This document shows positions 44,228 to 55,859 of a stretch of 64,000 nt of DNA, one piece after another (positions within the stretch are counted from its first letter, which is position 1; each line of letters begins with the position of its first letter). The DNA lies in the NCBI GenBank assembly GCA_030710605.1, contig CP092884.1:21247483-21311482 (forward strand). The letters run 5' to 3'. The notes under the pieces are model-generated. The model was not told the DNA's origin and ran no database searches. It saw only the letters and a list, made by a program, of their open reading frames with translations. This DNA is from Cordylochernes scorpioides (Eukaryota; Arthropoda; Arachnida; Pseudoscorpiones; Chernetidae). The position numbers were made by a program, and so were the translations under genes.

Positions 44228-47200
44228 TGTCTCTCCTCAACATCTTCACCAAGAAGCTCAACCTCAAGTCCGAGGATGACTCCCTCAAAGTACTGGAGAG
44301 CGTGGACTTGGCCGGAATTGTCAAGTACATGAAGTCAGACGCCTGTAAGTCCGCTTTGTAAACTGAAATCTGCTGTTGCTTCAGTAGAGGGATATTCTGT
44401 CAGAAAGTGCTCCCATTCTTAACTAAGATAGGGTCCAATATGGTATGTTTTTATTAATTTAATTTTTATTTTTCATGGTTCATCAATTCTCTCTTTTTTT
44501 TATAACTTTGGTATAGTCTAATGTTTTATACAAGTGAAGCTTGAGGTTAAATAAGTGAATTTAGTTGATTTCATAAGATCAAACCATAATAAACCTTCTG
44601 GCACATTTGTAAGTGCAAAGTCGAACTGCTTTTCACATGTGTAGACATGTGGTGCACTTACAGTAAAAGCAGTCGCCAACTTCTATCCACCATGCTTATC
44701 ATGACCTATACCACGTGTACTAGGGATAAGAAAAAAAAGCCTACTGAATTTATACCAAGACTATAGCATATCTTTTATATTAGTGCAATTGTATTAAGAA
44801 GTATAACAATTTACATTTCGAGACTAGCAACAAGAAGTAAAATTTACATTATGTGGGACACAACTATAATGGTAAATTTTCTAGTTCTCCAGATCTTCCA
44901 CATGTGGATATGCCTTGTCCTTGATGGTAATCTTTTATCACTTCAATTCATTGAATCCGGAAGTTTTGAAAGAGCTTCTACACTGCAAATCTTCTTGGTG
45001 GCCTCTTTGAGAAAATCCATTATACAACAAAGTGGCCTTAGGATTACAACTTCAGTTCTTGAAAGGTGGTCGCAGTTCTTGCTCTCATTTGTTTCATGAT
45101 CTAGTGATTCCATTGTAAAGACAACTCAGACTTTGGAATCTTCTTCTTTCTTATCTCCACTCAATCATATTAGGGTATCAGACTTGTAGAGGTTGAGATG
45201 GTGTCTGCTGGGGATGAGTAGGGCTCATCAATGGATGAGTCAATGGTCAATAATGTAAGACTTTAGAATGATTTAACCAAGTTGGTGTATTTCAGTGAAT
45301 GTGATCCTCCAGTAACCAAGTTGATGTTCTGTGGCAGGCAAGAACATTATTGTGATGGTCGGAGCCGGCATCTCCACATGTAAGTGTTTAGCATTCCAAA
45401 ATATAGTTATTGTTACTTCACCTTTCTTCATCCCCTCTTTTAAAGCATGTTTTAGAGTATTTATGCAATTTGGCCTTAAATATCCCATTTCTGAATTTGA
45501 AAAGAAATTCTAAGGACTCTCTGGGTGTCATTCACATACAGCCTACACCATTCTGACAAGGGTCAACAGCTTGAAACACATACATGGTTCAATTTTCTTG
45601 TTAATTCACAAGAAAGAGTATTGGCCAATACTCAGAAATATATATATAAAAAAAAAATCAAGTTCAATCATTTTTTCAAATAGATGTACTCTACCAGTGT
45701 TAATGAGTAAAAATTCCTCTCATGGAGGTCCTACTGTATTTGTATATTGGATACAGTTACGAGCGTCATTCCTCATCTCCTAATCAATCAGTCATCAGTT
45801 TTCATCTCTGTCACCGTTTGCTTTTTTTTTTGGAATGGCGCCCTCCTATTGGTTGGCTACGGTCACGCCACCTTTGCCCCCCCCCCACTCGCTATTTCGT
45901 CTTTGTAACTATTGTGTTGGAGCGGGTCGCTCCCTAAATAAATGCATATATTAGATAATAACCAAATGGAATCCTCTCTTTCTTTTTCCCAGTAAGAGAC
46001 GCCTACGGAAGCCAACAGTACATAGACAGATAAAGCACATAGGCTATAGTTATTAACTAACATATGCAATTATTTAAGGCGCCAATTTATAATTGTAACA
46101 AATAGTATTTGAATCAAAACATTCAATCGGGTAAAACACGGGCGTTGCCCGGGTCATTCGGCTAGTATTGGATATAAGAATGACAAGGTAACAAGACCAA
46201 AAGGATAATTTATACCTGAGACATTTAAGTAACAGCATTGCTACTATATCTTGAGAGTACACAGTAAGAGTACTGGAGAAAGGTACAATTCATAAATCAT
46301 TAAATAATAATTACTGCTCTATTCTGAGCTTGGTATACCAATTCTGTTTTCAAAACATCAGGTATAGATTTCACTCTTAAGATATGGTACTGTTACCATA
46401 GAGAGTGTTTCTACTGTAACAGTAGCCAAAAGACCAGCATCTTACATCAAACCAAAGAGAGACTATGTTCTCCATCAATGTTATATCCTGGAACATGTGA
46501 TATAACCAACCAACTGTGTTGGCAGCTGCTGGTATCCCAGACTTCAGGTCCCCAGACAGCGGCATCTATGCCAACCTGGAGAAGTATGATTTGCCCACCC
46601 CGGAACACATGTTTGACATCGGCTTTTTCAAAGTAAGTATGCTCTTCTTCATTCTCTTCCTTGGAAACTAGGATCAATGCTAATTATATAGATAAGGTAC
46701 ATGGCATTAATCATTCAAACAGTGTGAGCTCATCAGTGTGCAGTTCTTCTTCAGCTCAGTCAATAACCATTGAAATTCTATCTTAAATATGAGAATGAGG
46801 GTTCAATTCAAGGAAGTTCCCATACTTTTTTTTTTTGGGAATACAGTAGAACCCTAGAGGTTCTACTGAGGTTTTTACTATTTTGACCCTCTCCGGTAAG
46901 AGGACACCCCTCCCTAAGGGACACTTTGGCTCTGCAATTAGGTGTCCTTTACAGAGAGTTTCTACTATATATCCAAATATATTTTGTTACAACACCTATA
47001 CTTTTCACTTATTTGGTTGGGACATTCAAGTTGTTTCATTTTGCTTCCTCCGCCACTATCTTACTTTTTTTGTTGCAGAAAAACCCAGTGCCTTTCTTCC
47101 AATTGGCCAAAGAACTTTATCCGGGAAAGTTCAAGGTAAGTTTACGGCAGCCTTACTGTTTAGTCTCCCAACTACCCAGGAGTTGACTAGTGGTACATAG

Positions 47201-50200
47201 GATATATATATATTAGTAAATTTTAAAAATTCTAATATAAAATATAAATATACTAGCGGATGTGTACCCGGCTTCGCCCGGGTTTTATCCGAGTGAAAGT
47301 TTGCCTAACGAATATTATATATTATGAAGTATATATAATAAACAATGTTAAAGATTAGTTTTAATTATTAATCAAGATTGTGTGTGAATATGTGAGAAAG
47401 ATGTAATATCGTTGTTGTTTTCTTGGCCGACTGTTTTACATATGGTGTTATCTTAAAATTGCTTGTTTTGAATATTTTTTTAGATTGAGTTGAATGAATT
47501 GCTGAATTTTTTTTTGGTATTTATATATAAATAAAATTAACTCTGTTGATTTTTTTGTATTTAATCGATAACAGCGAAGTTACGCATGTTAAAGTTAGGA
47601 AAAATATTTTGATGTTAAGCAAAACCTGCTCCATCTCGTTTTACATAAATGTTGAAAATTTGGTCGAAATTGATGCATTGTAACGAAAGTTTTTAGCGAA
47701 CACCACTTATGAAATTTGCATTTTATTAATATAGATAAATTTAAAAAAATGCTCCAATGGCCCCCGATTCTTACAAAAGTCCCACCCCACCAGTGAGTGC
47801 AAGTAACCAAACAGGGCTCTGGCACATTTGTAAGTGCAAAGTCGAACTGCTTCTCACATGTGTAGACCTGTGGTGCACTTTCAGTAAAAGCAGTCCCCAA
47901 CTTCTACCCAACATGATTATCATGGCCTGTACCACGTGTACCTGGGATAATATTAAAAAAAAAAAAAATAGTGAAACATATAGTCTCAAACTTGCTTTAT
48001 TTTTAGCCTTATTAAGGAAAAAAATTTAATAAGGCTTAGAACTGGCTGCCATTCTAAACCCGTTTGTAGATTGGGCTAATGTTCTAGTACCTAATAAAAG
48101 GAATTATTTGCAAATGGTTTTATTTATTACCCATATGGTTATTTCAATTGTCCTTTAAATTTCAAATTGGGTAGATTCTTGATACAGGGTTCACAAAGAT
48201 GCACTCTCGACATAGTTACACGGTTAGGACCCACCAAAGTCACCCAAGTTTAACCTAATTCAAAAAGTTGAAGCACAGATTTTTTTTAGTAGTTTTGAGA
48301 ACTTGTAGGAACAATATCAAATTCCATCAATCCTAGAATTTGTACAAACTGCACCCAGTGCAGCACAGGATAGAGAGTAGCATAAAAAGTCAAGAGTAAG
48401 GTCATGATAGCATAAGTTGGGACATTATGGCGTTAAAATAATATAAATAATTTATCTTTCCCACCCCCCAAACAAACTTAGCCTTGCCAATGAGAGGATT
48501 AAGTTCTCTTCACTTAGAAGAAGTTCACTCCCCCTCAAGTAAGGGTATACCACATTCTGTGAGGATGTTTCATTTCGTTTAGGGACATCTCTCCAATTTG
48601 AATGTCATTTCTTTTCAAACTCTCCCCAATGTGACTTGGGGGCGGATGTTGTGACATGCATTAGTATTTTAGCCTCAAAGTGAGAGTTGGTTCAATTTTA
48701 CACTCAGAGCAACCAGCAAGCTCATATGTAATGAATGGCAACAATATCAACTCTTGTTCTCCAGCCCACACTTAGCCACTACTTCATCAAGCTGCTCCAC
48801 GAGAAGAAGCTCCTGCTGCGGCTGTACACCCAGGTACTGTACATACAACCACTTGTACTGGTGGTGGAACAACCAGTGTGTGGGGCACAGAACATTGACA
48901 CGTTAGAGAGGGTGGCCAACATCCCCCAGGACAAGTTGGTGGAGGCCCATGGCACCTTCTTCACCTCCCACTGTATCAACAGGAGGTGCCGCAAGGAGTA
49001 CTCCCTGGAGTGGATGAAAGGTATGGGAAGGAAACTTATTACAGTGGAACCTCTCTCTGAAAGGCAACATCTAGTTGAAGAGCCAAAGTGTCCTTTAGAG
49101 AACGGTGTCCTCTTACCAGACAGCAGCTAAAAATGATAATACAGTAGAACCTCTATGAGAGGACACTTGCTCTAGAGGACACCTCTCTACAAAGGACAGT
49201 TTTCATTTGTAAAATTACCATTTTTACTATTTTGCAACTCTCCGGTAGGGGACACCTCTCCCAAAAGGACACTTTGGCTCTGCAGTTAGGTGTTCTTTAC
49301 AGGGAGGTTCTACTGTATTGGCAATGAAAACTGTCTTTGTAGAGAGGAGTCCTTTAGCAGCAGTATACAGTGGAATCTCATTATAACAGCCTCCTTTATA
49401 ACAGCTACTTGGTTAGAACATCATTACAGAAAAAATTATAATAACAAAAAAAAAAAAAAAATCTTGCTCCAAAATTGCTATTGTTTTTTACCCTATGTGA
49501 ATATTTTGATTCTCTGTAGCTTTAGATAAACATAATCAAGAAAAATGCATCTCTTTATCGTGCAACTGAAAGTTGCTGAAGGCTTGTGCCATTTGTTGGA
49601 ATAAATATATACTATTCGTTGATTTTTAATTATTCCAGAATTGGCCAAATACCCATTCTTGATTAATCAAGAAAAGCTAACCACATGTGCGTTTCGGGCT
49701 GTTGGTCCTCGTCAGGGTGGTGCAAACTGTACCTCAACGACCAAAAAACTGATCATTCAGGCTTCCTGAAAAATCATGAAATGGATAGATAAGGCCAGAA
49801 GTGCATGAGAACGCGGAACAATGTGAAAAAATAGTACAAATGTGATATTGTACTGGGATAAGAAGGATAAATTAAAAAAACGGCATCTCCTAATTTGTAC
49901 CATTTTTTCACATTGTTTCATGTTCTCACACATTTCTGGCCTCAACTACCCGTTTCATGATTTTTCAAGATGCCTGAATTTCCAGTTTTTTGGTCGTTGA
50001 GGTACAGCTTGCACCACGCTGACGAGGGCCAACAGCCCAAAACACATACATGGTTAGCTTTTCTTGTTTAATCAAGAATAGGTATTTATTCTGACAAATG
50101 GCTCAAGCCATCAGCAACTTTCAGTTGCACAATAAGGAGATACCTTTTTTTTTATTTATACCCCTTATCCCATAGTACAATTTCACATTTGTAGTATTTT

Positions 50201-53200
50201 TTGACATAGACATAATCAATAACATGGTCAATTCTAACAAGTACTTTTATGGCCTTATGTCCAGTCAAGACAATGATTAAAATCATATAACTATATAAAA
50301 ATATATTTTTAGTGTTGAATATATGTCTTATTTTATTTATAAATATTTAAAGAAAGATGTGGCCTCTGCGGGAGTATGGGGAAAAAGAAGAGAAAATGGC
50401 TTTGTCAGAACAACCCCCTGGGTGACCATATGTTCAGCCTTATAAAAACAAACATTTTTTGGGAGCTCCTTGGCTCACCTCCCCTTCCCCCTGGGGAATA
50501 ATTTCCCTATATTTTACTGAGAAGAGTTTAAAAGCACCTGGATTTGATGATCTGGGGACAGTTCTTACTGAGATGCCTTCCATGTCAGTTATTCCCAGGA
50601 TGGTCTTTGGACCTGCTTTTTTCCCTCTCCATTCTACTCCTAATGGGTTTTTGCTCCTGTATCCTGCCTCCTTTGTGCGTCCTTACCTCTTGCCACACCA
50701 CTACCATGAATGCTTCACAAATCACCACATATATACTTTATAAAATGATACCCAACACTTAAACCAAAAATATATTTAAAAAAAAAAACATATACAGTAG
50801 AACCTCCACGAGAGAACCCTCCCACTAGAGGACACCTCTCTACAAAGGACAGTTTTTATTGTCAAAATGACCATTTTTACTATTTATCAACTCTCCAGTA
50901 AGAGGACATCCTCCCTAAAGGACACTTTGACTCTGCAACTGTCCTTTACAGGGAAACCTCCCTGTATTACTGTATATATCCAACTTTTTTTTTATAAATA
51001 CATGTTTCCCTCCATATCAGAATCTCTTAATCAATGTATCTTTCCTTATCTCTATTCTTATCATCAGAAATTGTCACTTGTCTGGGGTGAAGTGTCTTGG
51101 TCAGACAGGCACGGTTCTTGTCATTGAAGTGGTTAGTGAAGATGGTTTAGGTATTTATATTTTTCATAGAACAAACTCTCTGTGAAGGAAAACACCTAGT
51201 TGCAGAACAAAAGTTCCTTGTAGATGTGTTCTCATACCAGAGAGTTGCTAATTAGTAAAAATAGTAATTTTTGTGATGAAATTGATTGAATAAAAGTAAT
51301 TCAACAAAAATAACCAGATTCAAAACAGACCACACAAACCGAAACAAATTGATAAATAGTGAGTGACATTTTGGTAACAGCCTTTTTACCAACATCAGAC
51401 AAACAACATTGTTACTGAAATGTCACACACAATTTATTCATTTATTTTGGCCTTATTACCTGGTGTTTCTAATCTATAATCCAAATTGTACCTTATAACC
51501 AAAAGAGGAAGACTTCCCCTGATCTACGATGTACTGGGGCCACCAGAGACCTCCTGTAGCAGAAAAACTGAAACAGTTTAATGACCTAGTGTTTATGGGC
51601 CAATGGATAGTTACAACAAACAATTCAGTAACAGCATTGTTACTATCTTTATTCACTACTTCTTGGTAATAATGCTGTTACAGAAATGTTACTTATAAAT
51701 TGGTCATTTGGTCTTGTTACCTTGGATCTAAAATCCAGGGTGTACCTCATCAACATGGTGTGCTCTGTGTTCCAAGTGGTTGATTTGTGCAGATAAGATA
51801 TTTTCTGATGAGATCCCAGAGTGCCTTGAGTGTAAGACCACAGTGAAGCCAGGTATGTACAAACACTGTGCCAATCTATAAAATATACACTGAACTGTGG
51901 GTGTCCAGATATTGTGTTCTTTGGAGAGCAGCTGCCGGAGAGATTCTTCAACCTAGTACAGCAGGCAAGTCTTAATCAGGCCTGACCCAGGGCTAGCTAC
52001 AGTGGTGTGGTGTGTGGGGCAGGACTTCCCCATGTGTGACCTCCTCATTGTCATTGGCACCTCCCTTCAAGTGCAGCCTTTCGCCAGCCTGGTGGACAAC
52101 GTGCCCACCACCACTCCACGCCTTCTCATCAACAAGGAGAAGTGCACCCCGGTACTAATGTTCTTTAATACTCTATACCAAGTTTAAAGCAAGAGAGTCC
52201 TGTGACTCGCTGTGTTTGCGTGTTAGTTCTCAACAATTGACACTGTTTGGCAAATTCAGAATACCTACCTGGTCATGGGATTTGTTAAAGAGATGGTAAA
52301 CAGATAGGTTTTTTTTTTTGTCTGTTTATTTTGACAGGAGAGAGGTATTTTTAAGATCAATGGCTTCTCCCAGCCCTTAATTGTGGTCCTCATGAGAGGA
52401 TCATTATGTAGTGAGTGGTTCTAACAAAGTTTATATAAAAGAGAGAGCTGCTACCACCTATCACAAAATTGTATCGCTTGTTTGGTTCCTGCTAAAACAT
52501 GCATAATGTGTGTGTGAGGAATTACTCACAATCTATTTACAGCAAATGAAAATATTAAGGCATGAATGTTTCTTTTACACATCAACCAAACTTCTATTGT
52601 CCTTACCGCGGTGAAAAATATTGGGAGGGATTGGCTCATCAGTAGTGAACCCTCCCAGCAGTTTCGCCAATTTAATCTACCAGACCGCTTTTTTAGAGCT
52701 CTAATACTGTATTGGACGATTCTACTTATATATGCTGCACTGAAGGGTGGAATCTCAGAAATGGTATTTAAGCAAACTATTAGATATAAGCTTTTAGGAC
52801 ATTAAGATGCAAATGTTTTCATTTGCTGTATATTAATTTATGACTAGCTGAACTTGTACTTATTGTTTGAGGAAGAGCATTGCTCGATGAAAATATTTAT
52901 ATGTAATTCTACTGTCCTAAAAGCTTATGTCCATAGAGTTTGCTTAAATACTATTTCTGAGATTCCACCCTTCAATGCAGCATATATAAGCAGAAACGTC
53001 CAATACAGTATTAGAGCTCTAAAGAAGCGGTCTGGTAGATTAAATTGGCAAAACTGCTAGGAGGGTTCACCACTGATGAGCCAAGCCCTCCCTATATCCG
53101 TCACAGTAAGGACAGTAGAAGTTTGATTGATGTGTAAAAGAAACATTCGTGTCTTAATGTTTTCATTTGATGTATATAATGTGTGTGTTGGAATTCATGT

Positions 53201-54830
53201 AAGTATTTATTGTTAGGTATTTACATGAATGTTAGGATGATTGTATATTCAAGAGAACTATCAGTTTTATATAGCTAAGTCCAACATTCCTGCCAACTTG
53301 TTCCAGACACACTCTCCAGTTTCAGTATCATCCAAACTGTTTGGAATAGATTTAACTGTAATTTTTCTAACAGGTCAACATTCATCCTCAATAGTTTGTG
53401 GAGATGTCAAGAATGAGATTGTGACATAGGGGTTTTGTCTCTTCCTAAGACCTACCAACTTTCCTCTTGATGATTTTGAGAATTTGCTTGTGGATTCAAA
53501 ATTTGTTGTTCTCCAAATCTTGTACAGAGTTTAACTTCCAGAGCTGCTGGGGTACTATGATCAATTAGTATATTTACCACCTGACTGGCTGTACAACAGT
53601 CATCTTGGGGGCAGGGGAGCCGGTTCCTCAGCATGATGGGCTACTCCAGCGGCTTCCAGGTGGACCAGGAAGACAACTACCGAGATGTCCTCTGGCAGGG
53701 GCTCTGTGATGATGGCTGCCAGGCCATTGCCACAGCCATGGGCTGGAAGGTAAGCACTTCACTTACAACTCATCTAGTGACCTTCTAGTAACTTCCTTGA
53801 CCCCTTACAGACAGCTAATTGCAGGTCTTCCTTCATTTTTTTTCCAACATCTTTTCTAATCCATTTGTTCTCATTAGGTGTCCGAAGAAGGTCAGTCTTT
53901 GTTTACATATCTGGGAATATAGGGATGTACCAGGATTAATTTCATTTAAAATTGAAATATTTGTCCTTTTATATCTTTCCGTGGTACTCTGAGTAACTTT
54001 CTACATTTCAAAAGCTTCATTATTTTCTTTCTTTACTGAGAGTCCAGCTAATTATTAGGAACTGAATTTCATTTAAATTCCTTAAATTTTTACTGACTGA
54101 TACTATTAAATTTAGCCATTTTCTGAATTCAAACTGATTTCAAGTTTATTTAACCGATTTTGGCCAATTTTTGATATCATTCATAGAGTCGAACCTTGTT
54201 GTTTATTCTTTCTTATCCCCTTGTGTAAAGATTACACGAATTCCAATAGAATGGGGTGTAGGGGTGCAGCTTTCAATGATCATGGCACCATCAAACCTTG
54301 TTATAACACCAACTTGGTTATAACAGTCAACATAAGTTCAAATTGTCTTAATTATGGTTATAACTGTGTGATGTTATAGTGAGGTTAAACTGTATTAAGG
54401 TGTTCTTTTCACCTTGTATCTGTAAGTCTCTCAATTCCCTTCAATCCCCCCAAACACACTCTGCTCCCAATGTGACACACCACTCACATTCTTGAATACT
54501 TACATTGCATGTGCAGATTTATTCATTTTTTAAAATAAATTTTCTTTGGTTGGTTTGATAATAGATTCTTTAATCCCTTTATACACCTAAAATACCTTTC
54601 TGATTCAAATTTTTAAATATGCAATATAATGTATGTATATGCGATTTGGCTGAATTATCAACTCTCTCAGATACTGTCAATAAAAAAAAAAGTCTTTACC
54701 AGTTAAAATGTTTGATGCAGTAAAGTTTACAGATTATCTTTTAACATTGTTCTTTGTGTGTGGTGTCCAGGAGGAACTAGAGAACATGGTGAAGGAAGAG
54801 CATGCAAAAATTGATGCAGAAAAAAAATAA
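44228..54830 (+). CDS. SIRT2: NAD-dependent protein deacetylase, SIRT2-like (5' exon(s) not found)
   Basis: Eleven exons: 44228-44344, 45338-45379, 46526-46632, 47079-47135, 48765-48833, 48891-49020, 51793-51852, 51909-51964, 52023-52151, 53615-53749 and 54771-54830. Joined, they give about 319 residues in one frame. All introns start GT and end AG except intron 8, which starts GC. Sirtuin motifs: [16 protein letters not shown] (NAD binding, exons 2-3), TQNID (exons 5-6), catalytic His in [12 protein letters not shown], zinc Cys pairs HCINRRC and [18 protein letters not shown] and RLLINKEK. The closest relative I know is vertebrate SIRT2, a cytoplasmic and nuclear class I deacetylase acting on tubulin and histone lysines; the C-terminal region ([20 protein letters not shown]) also fits SIRT2. 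Exon 1 begins with the last two bases of a split codon, so at least one upstream exon with the start Met is missing from my reading. Confidence 0.93.
44598..44738 (+). repeat. SINE, 3' part only
   Basis: Begins CTGGCACATTTGTAAGTGC and ends ACTAGGGATAAG plus an A run. Lies in SIRT2 intron 1 (between the first two listed exons). Confidence 0.8.
46075..46165 (+). repeat. Helitron 3' end fragment
   Basis: GGCGCCAATTTATAATTGTA ... CGGGCGTTGCCCGGGTCATTCGGCTAG (split here by length), followed by T. Matches the 3' end of the 36589 Helitron. In a SIRT2 intron. Confidence 0.75.
46842..46970. mobile_element. pogo-type MITE, rearranged
   Basis: CAGTAGAACCCTAGAGGTTCT at the left and ACAGAGAGTTTCTACT at the right. 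An internal inverted end suggests a deletion or a nested copy. Confidence 0.65.
47253..47735 (-). mobile_element. Non-autonomous Helitron (483 bp)
   Basis: On the minus strand it starts TCTATATTAATAAAATGC after A and ends with hairpin CCCGGGCGAAGCCGGG, then TACACATCCGCTAG followed by T. Same type as the end at 63661. Lies in SIRT2 intron 4. Confidence 0.75.
47746..47969 (+). repeat. SINE lacking its tRNA head
   Basis: Begins at AAAATGCTCCAATGGCCCCC and ends CTGGGATAATATT plus an A run. It starts a few bases after the Helitron at 47735. Confidence 0.8.
49142..49315. mobile_element. pogo-type MITE with TA duplication
   Basis: CAGTAGAACCTCTATGAGAG to CAGGGAGGTTCTACTG, TA on both sides. A partial, inverted relative precedes it at 49041-49135, and a TATAACAGCC-type fragment follows at 49368. 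Confidence 0.8.
49535..50150. repeat. ~600-bp fold-back in SIRT2 intron 6
   Basis: Left arm phrases (GTGCAACTGAAAGTTGCTGA, GGTACAGT..TTGCACCAC complement, GAGGTACAG complement) reappear inverted in the right arm (TCAGCAACTTTCAGTTGCAC, GAGGTACAGCTTGCACCACG). The centre (49790-49930) is itself inverted (AACAATGTGAAAAAATAGTACA versus TGTACCATTTTTTCACATTGTT, split). Each arm holds a family-2 hammerhead-like core. Confidence 0.8.
50796..50975. mobile_element. pogo-type MITE, right end decayed
   Basis: CAGTAGAACCTCCACGAGAG at the left; the right end CAGGGAAACCTCCCTGTATT is altered. The middle matches the 49142 copy. Confidence 0.7.
51330..51740. repeat. Decayed family-1 repeat units in SIRT2 intron 6
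   Basis: An inverted pair at 51358-51480 (GTGACATTTTGGTAACAGCC ... GTTACTGAAATGTCACACAC). A second, more diverged pair lies at about 51625-51720 (CAGTAACAGCATTGTTAC ... ATGCTGTTACAGAAATGTTA). Cores are no longer intact. Confidence 0.6.
52541..53175. mobile_element. Fold-back element (~635 bp) in SIRT2 intron 9
   Basis: Arms of about 260 bp run from CAGCAAATGAAAATATTAAG inward through AGAGCTCTAATACTGTATTGG and GGTGGAATCTCAGAAATGGTATTTAAGC (split). These are mirrored by CTAAAAGCTTATG ... TGAGATTCCACCCTTCAATG ... TCTTAATGTTTTCATTTGATG. Each arm contains a CTGTCCTTAC-type MITE as at 34874. The element lies about 0.4 kb downstream of exon 9. Confidence 0.85.
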
Positions 54831-54851
54831 AGTTTTATTTTTTGAGTTTGT

Positions 54852-54857
54852 AATAAA
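54852..54857 (+). terminator. SIRT2 polyadenylation signal
   Basis: AATAAA 22 bases after the SIRT2 stop codon (TAA 54828-54830). This implies a very short 3' UTR. A second AATAAA-like string at 54829 overlaps the stop. Confidence 0.65.
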
Positions 54858-54955
54858 ATCAAAGCCCAGAGAGAGATAGCAAAATATATCTATATTCTTT
54901 TAATAAATTGTGTGGCCTTCCTTTGTTTCAACATGACTAGCAAGATAACAAAAAG

Positions 54956-55070
54956 TTAATATTCGATGGAAAAGTTGGTGAACTGGGGCTGAGTGATGCT
55001 ACCTTCTTTGCTGAAGTCGCACTTGTCAATGCAAGAGCTGGGGCTTCCAGTTTTCTGCAGCCACACCTTC
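54956..55070 (-). CDS. Probable terminal exon of an unidentified gene
   Basis: The minus strand reads, after CCCAG, a clean 37-codon frame (KVWLQKTGSPSSCIDKCDFS ... TQPQFTNFSIEY) to TAA at 54958-54956. Downstream on the same strand an ATTAAA (about 54898-54905) could be its poly(A) signal. Composition is coding-like and much less AT-rich than its surroundings. An alternative acceptor 15 bases upstream (GTTAG) would add RTCVPR. I do not recognise the protein. It is convergent with SIRT2, with only about 0.1 kb between the two stop codons. Confidence 0.4.
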
Positions 55071-55560
55071 CTGGGCACACAGGTGCGCTAACTGACCTCC
55101 CTTCAATTAAATTACAAGGAATTGTTCAATATGTGTTAAGTATCCAATACAGTAAAGTGGGGGTCTCAATACAAAGGGCAGTTTGGGCATTGTCAAAATT
55201 TCCACTTTTTACCAATTAGCTACTCTTCATTAAGAAGACTCTCTAAAAGAAGCAACTCCATTACTACTGCATTCCTCCAATGTTGTGAAGATGCAAGGTT
55301 TTGAAACAGTAGTAGCACAAATATTATAACTAGGATAATCTTTACCAAATGACTAGAAAATTTCAAATCTCCATTGTAAAGAAATGCCAAGAGGCTTTCT
55401 CTTGTTAAGAGGCCAGAGTTTTTGCTGCAGTTGTCATCTCACATTTAGAACTTGTTAGCTGCACCTTCTTTCTTTTGCAAGTTTGCCTTTAAGAGAGTTG
55501 TCATATACTTTGTGTAAATTATTGAAAATTGGGAATAATTAAAATATATTTTATATATAT
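55071..55560. other. No further exon recognised
   Basis: If the minus-strand exon is real, its upstream intron starts here. Contains MITE-like phrases (GTGGGGGTCTCAATACAAAG, about 55160). No second exon is supported. Confidence 0.35.
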
Positions 55561-55805
55561 TGTAGCGTAGAAAATTAAGTCTTTTTATATCTGGGGATGT
55601 GAACGTATTTATTGTTGACGTCAGCACGACAAGTCGACAATTATTAACAAATCAACAAAACTATCTACAGCTAGAGAATCTTGAGCAAGCAAGCAAAGAA
55701 ATATTTTGATCATTATTTTACATAACAGATTAATATATATTTATATAATCTGTTCAATAGTTTCATTGAATAATTAAATTAAATTAATAAATTATTTCTT
55801 CGTCA
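55561..55805 (-). repeat. 3' LTR of the minus-strand Gypsy element
   Basis: Shares CTTGCTTGCTTGCTCAAGATTC-like, GTCGACT(T)GTCG and GACGTCA blocks with the LTR at 23425-23674, with many substitutions; it is older than that copy. Confidence 0.82.
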
Positions 55806-55859
55806 CCTAGCCTCCTCCTATAGAGAGCATCGACCCGATGATCAGCAGGAGACTTACAT

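Noticed and set aside
45780-45960. CCAAT-like and GC-rich stretch (TATTGGTTGGCTACGGTCAC) as a promoter or solo LTR within a SIRT2 intron
   Set aside because: No matching second copy, TG...CA ends or target duplication could be found; evidence too thin.
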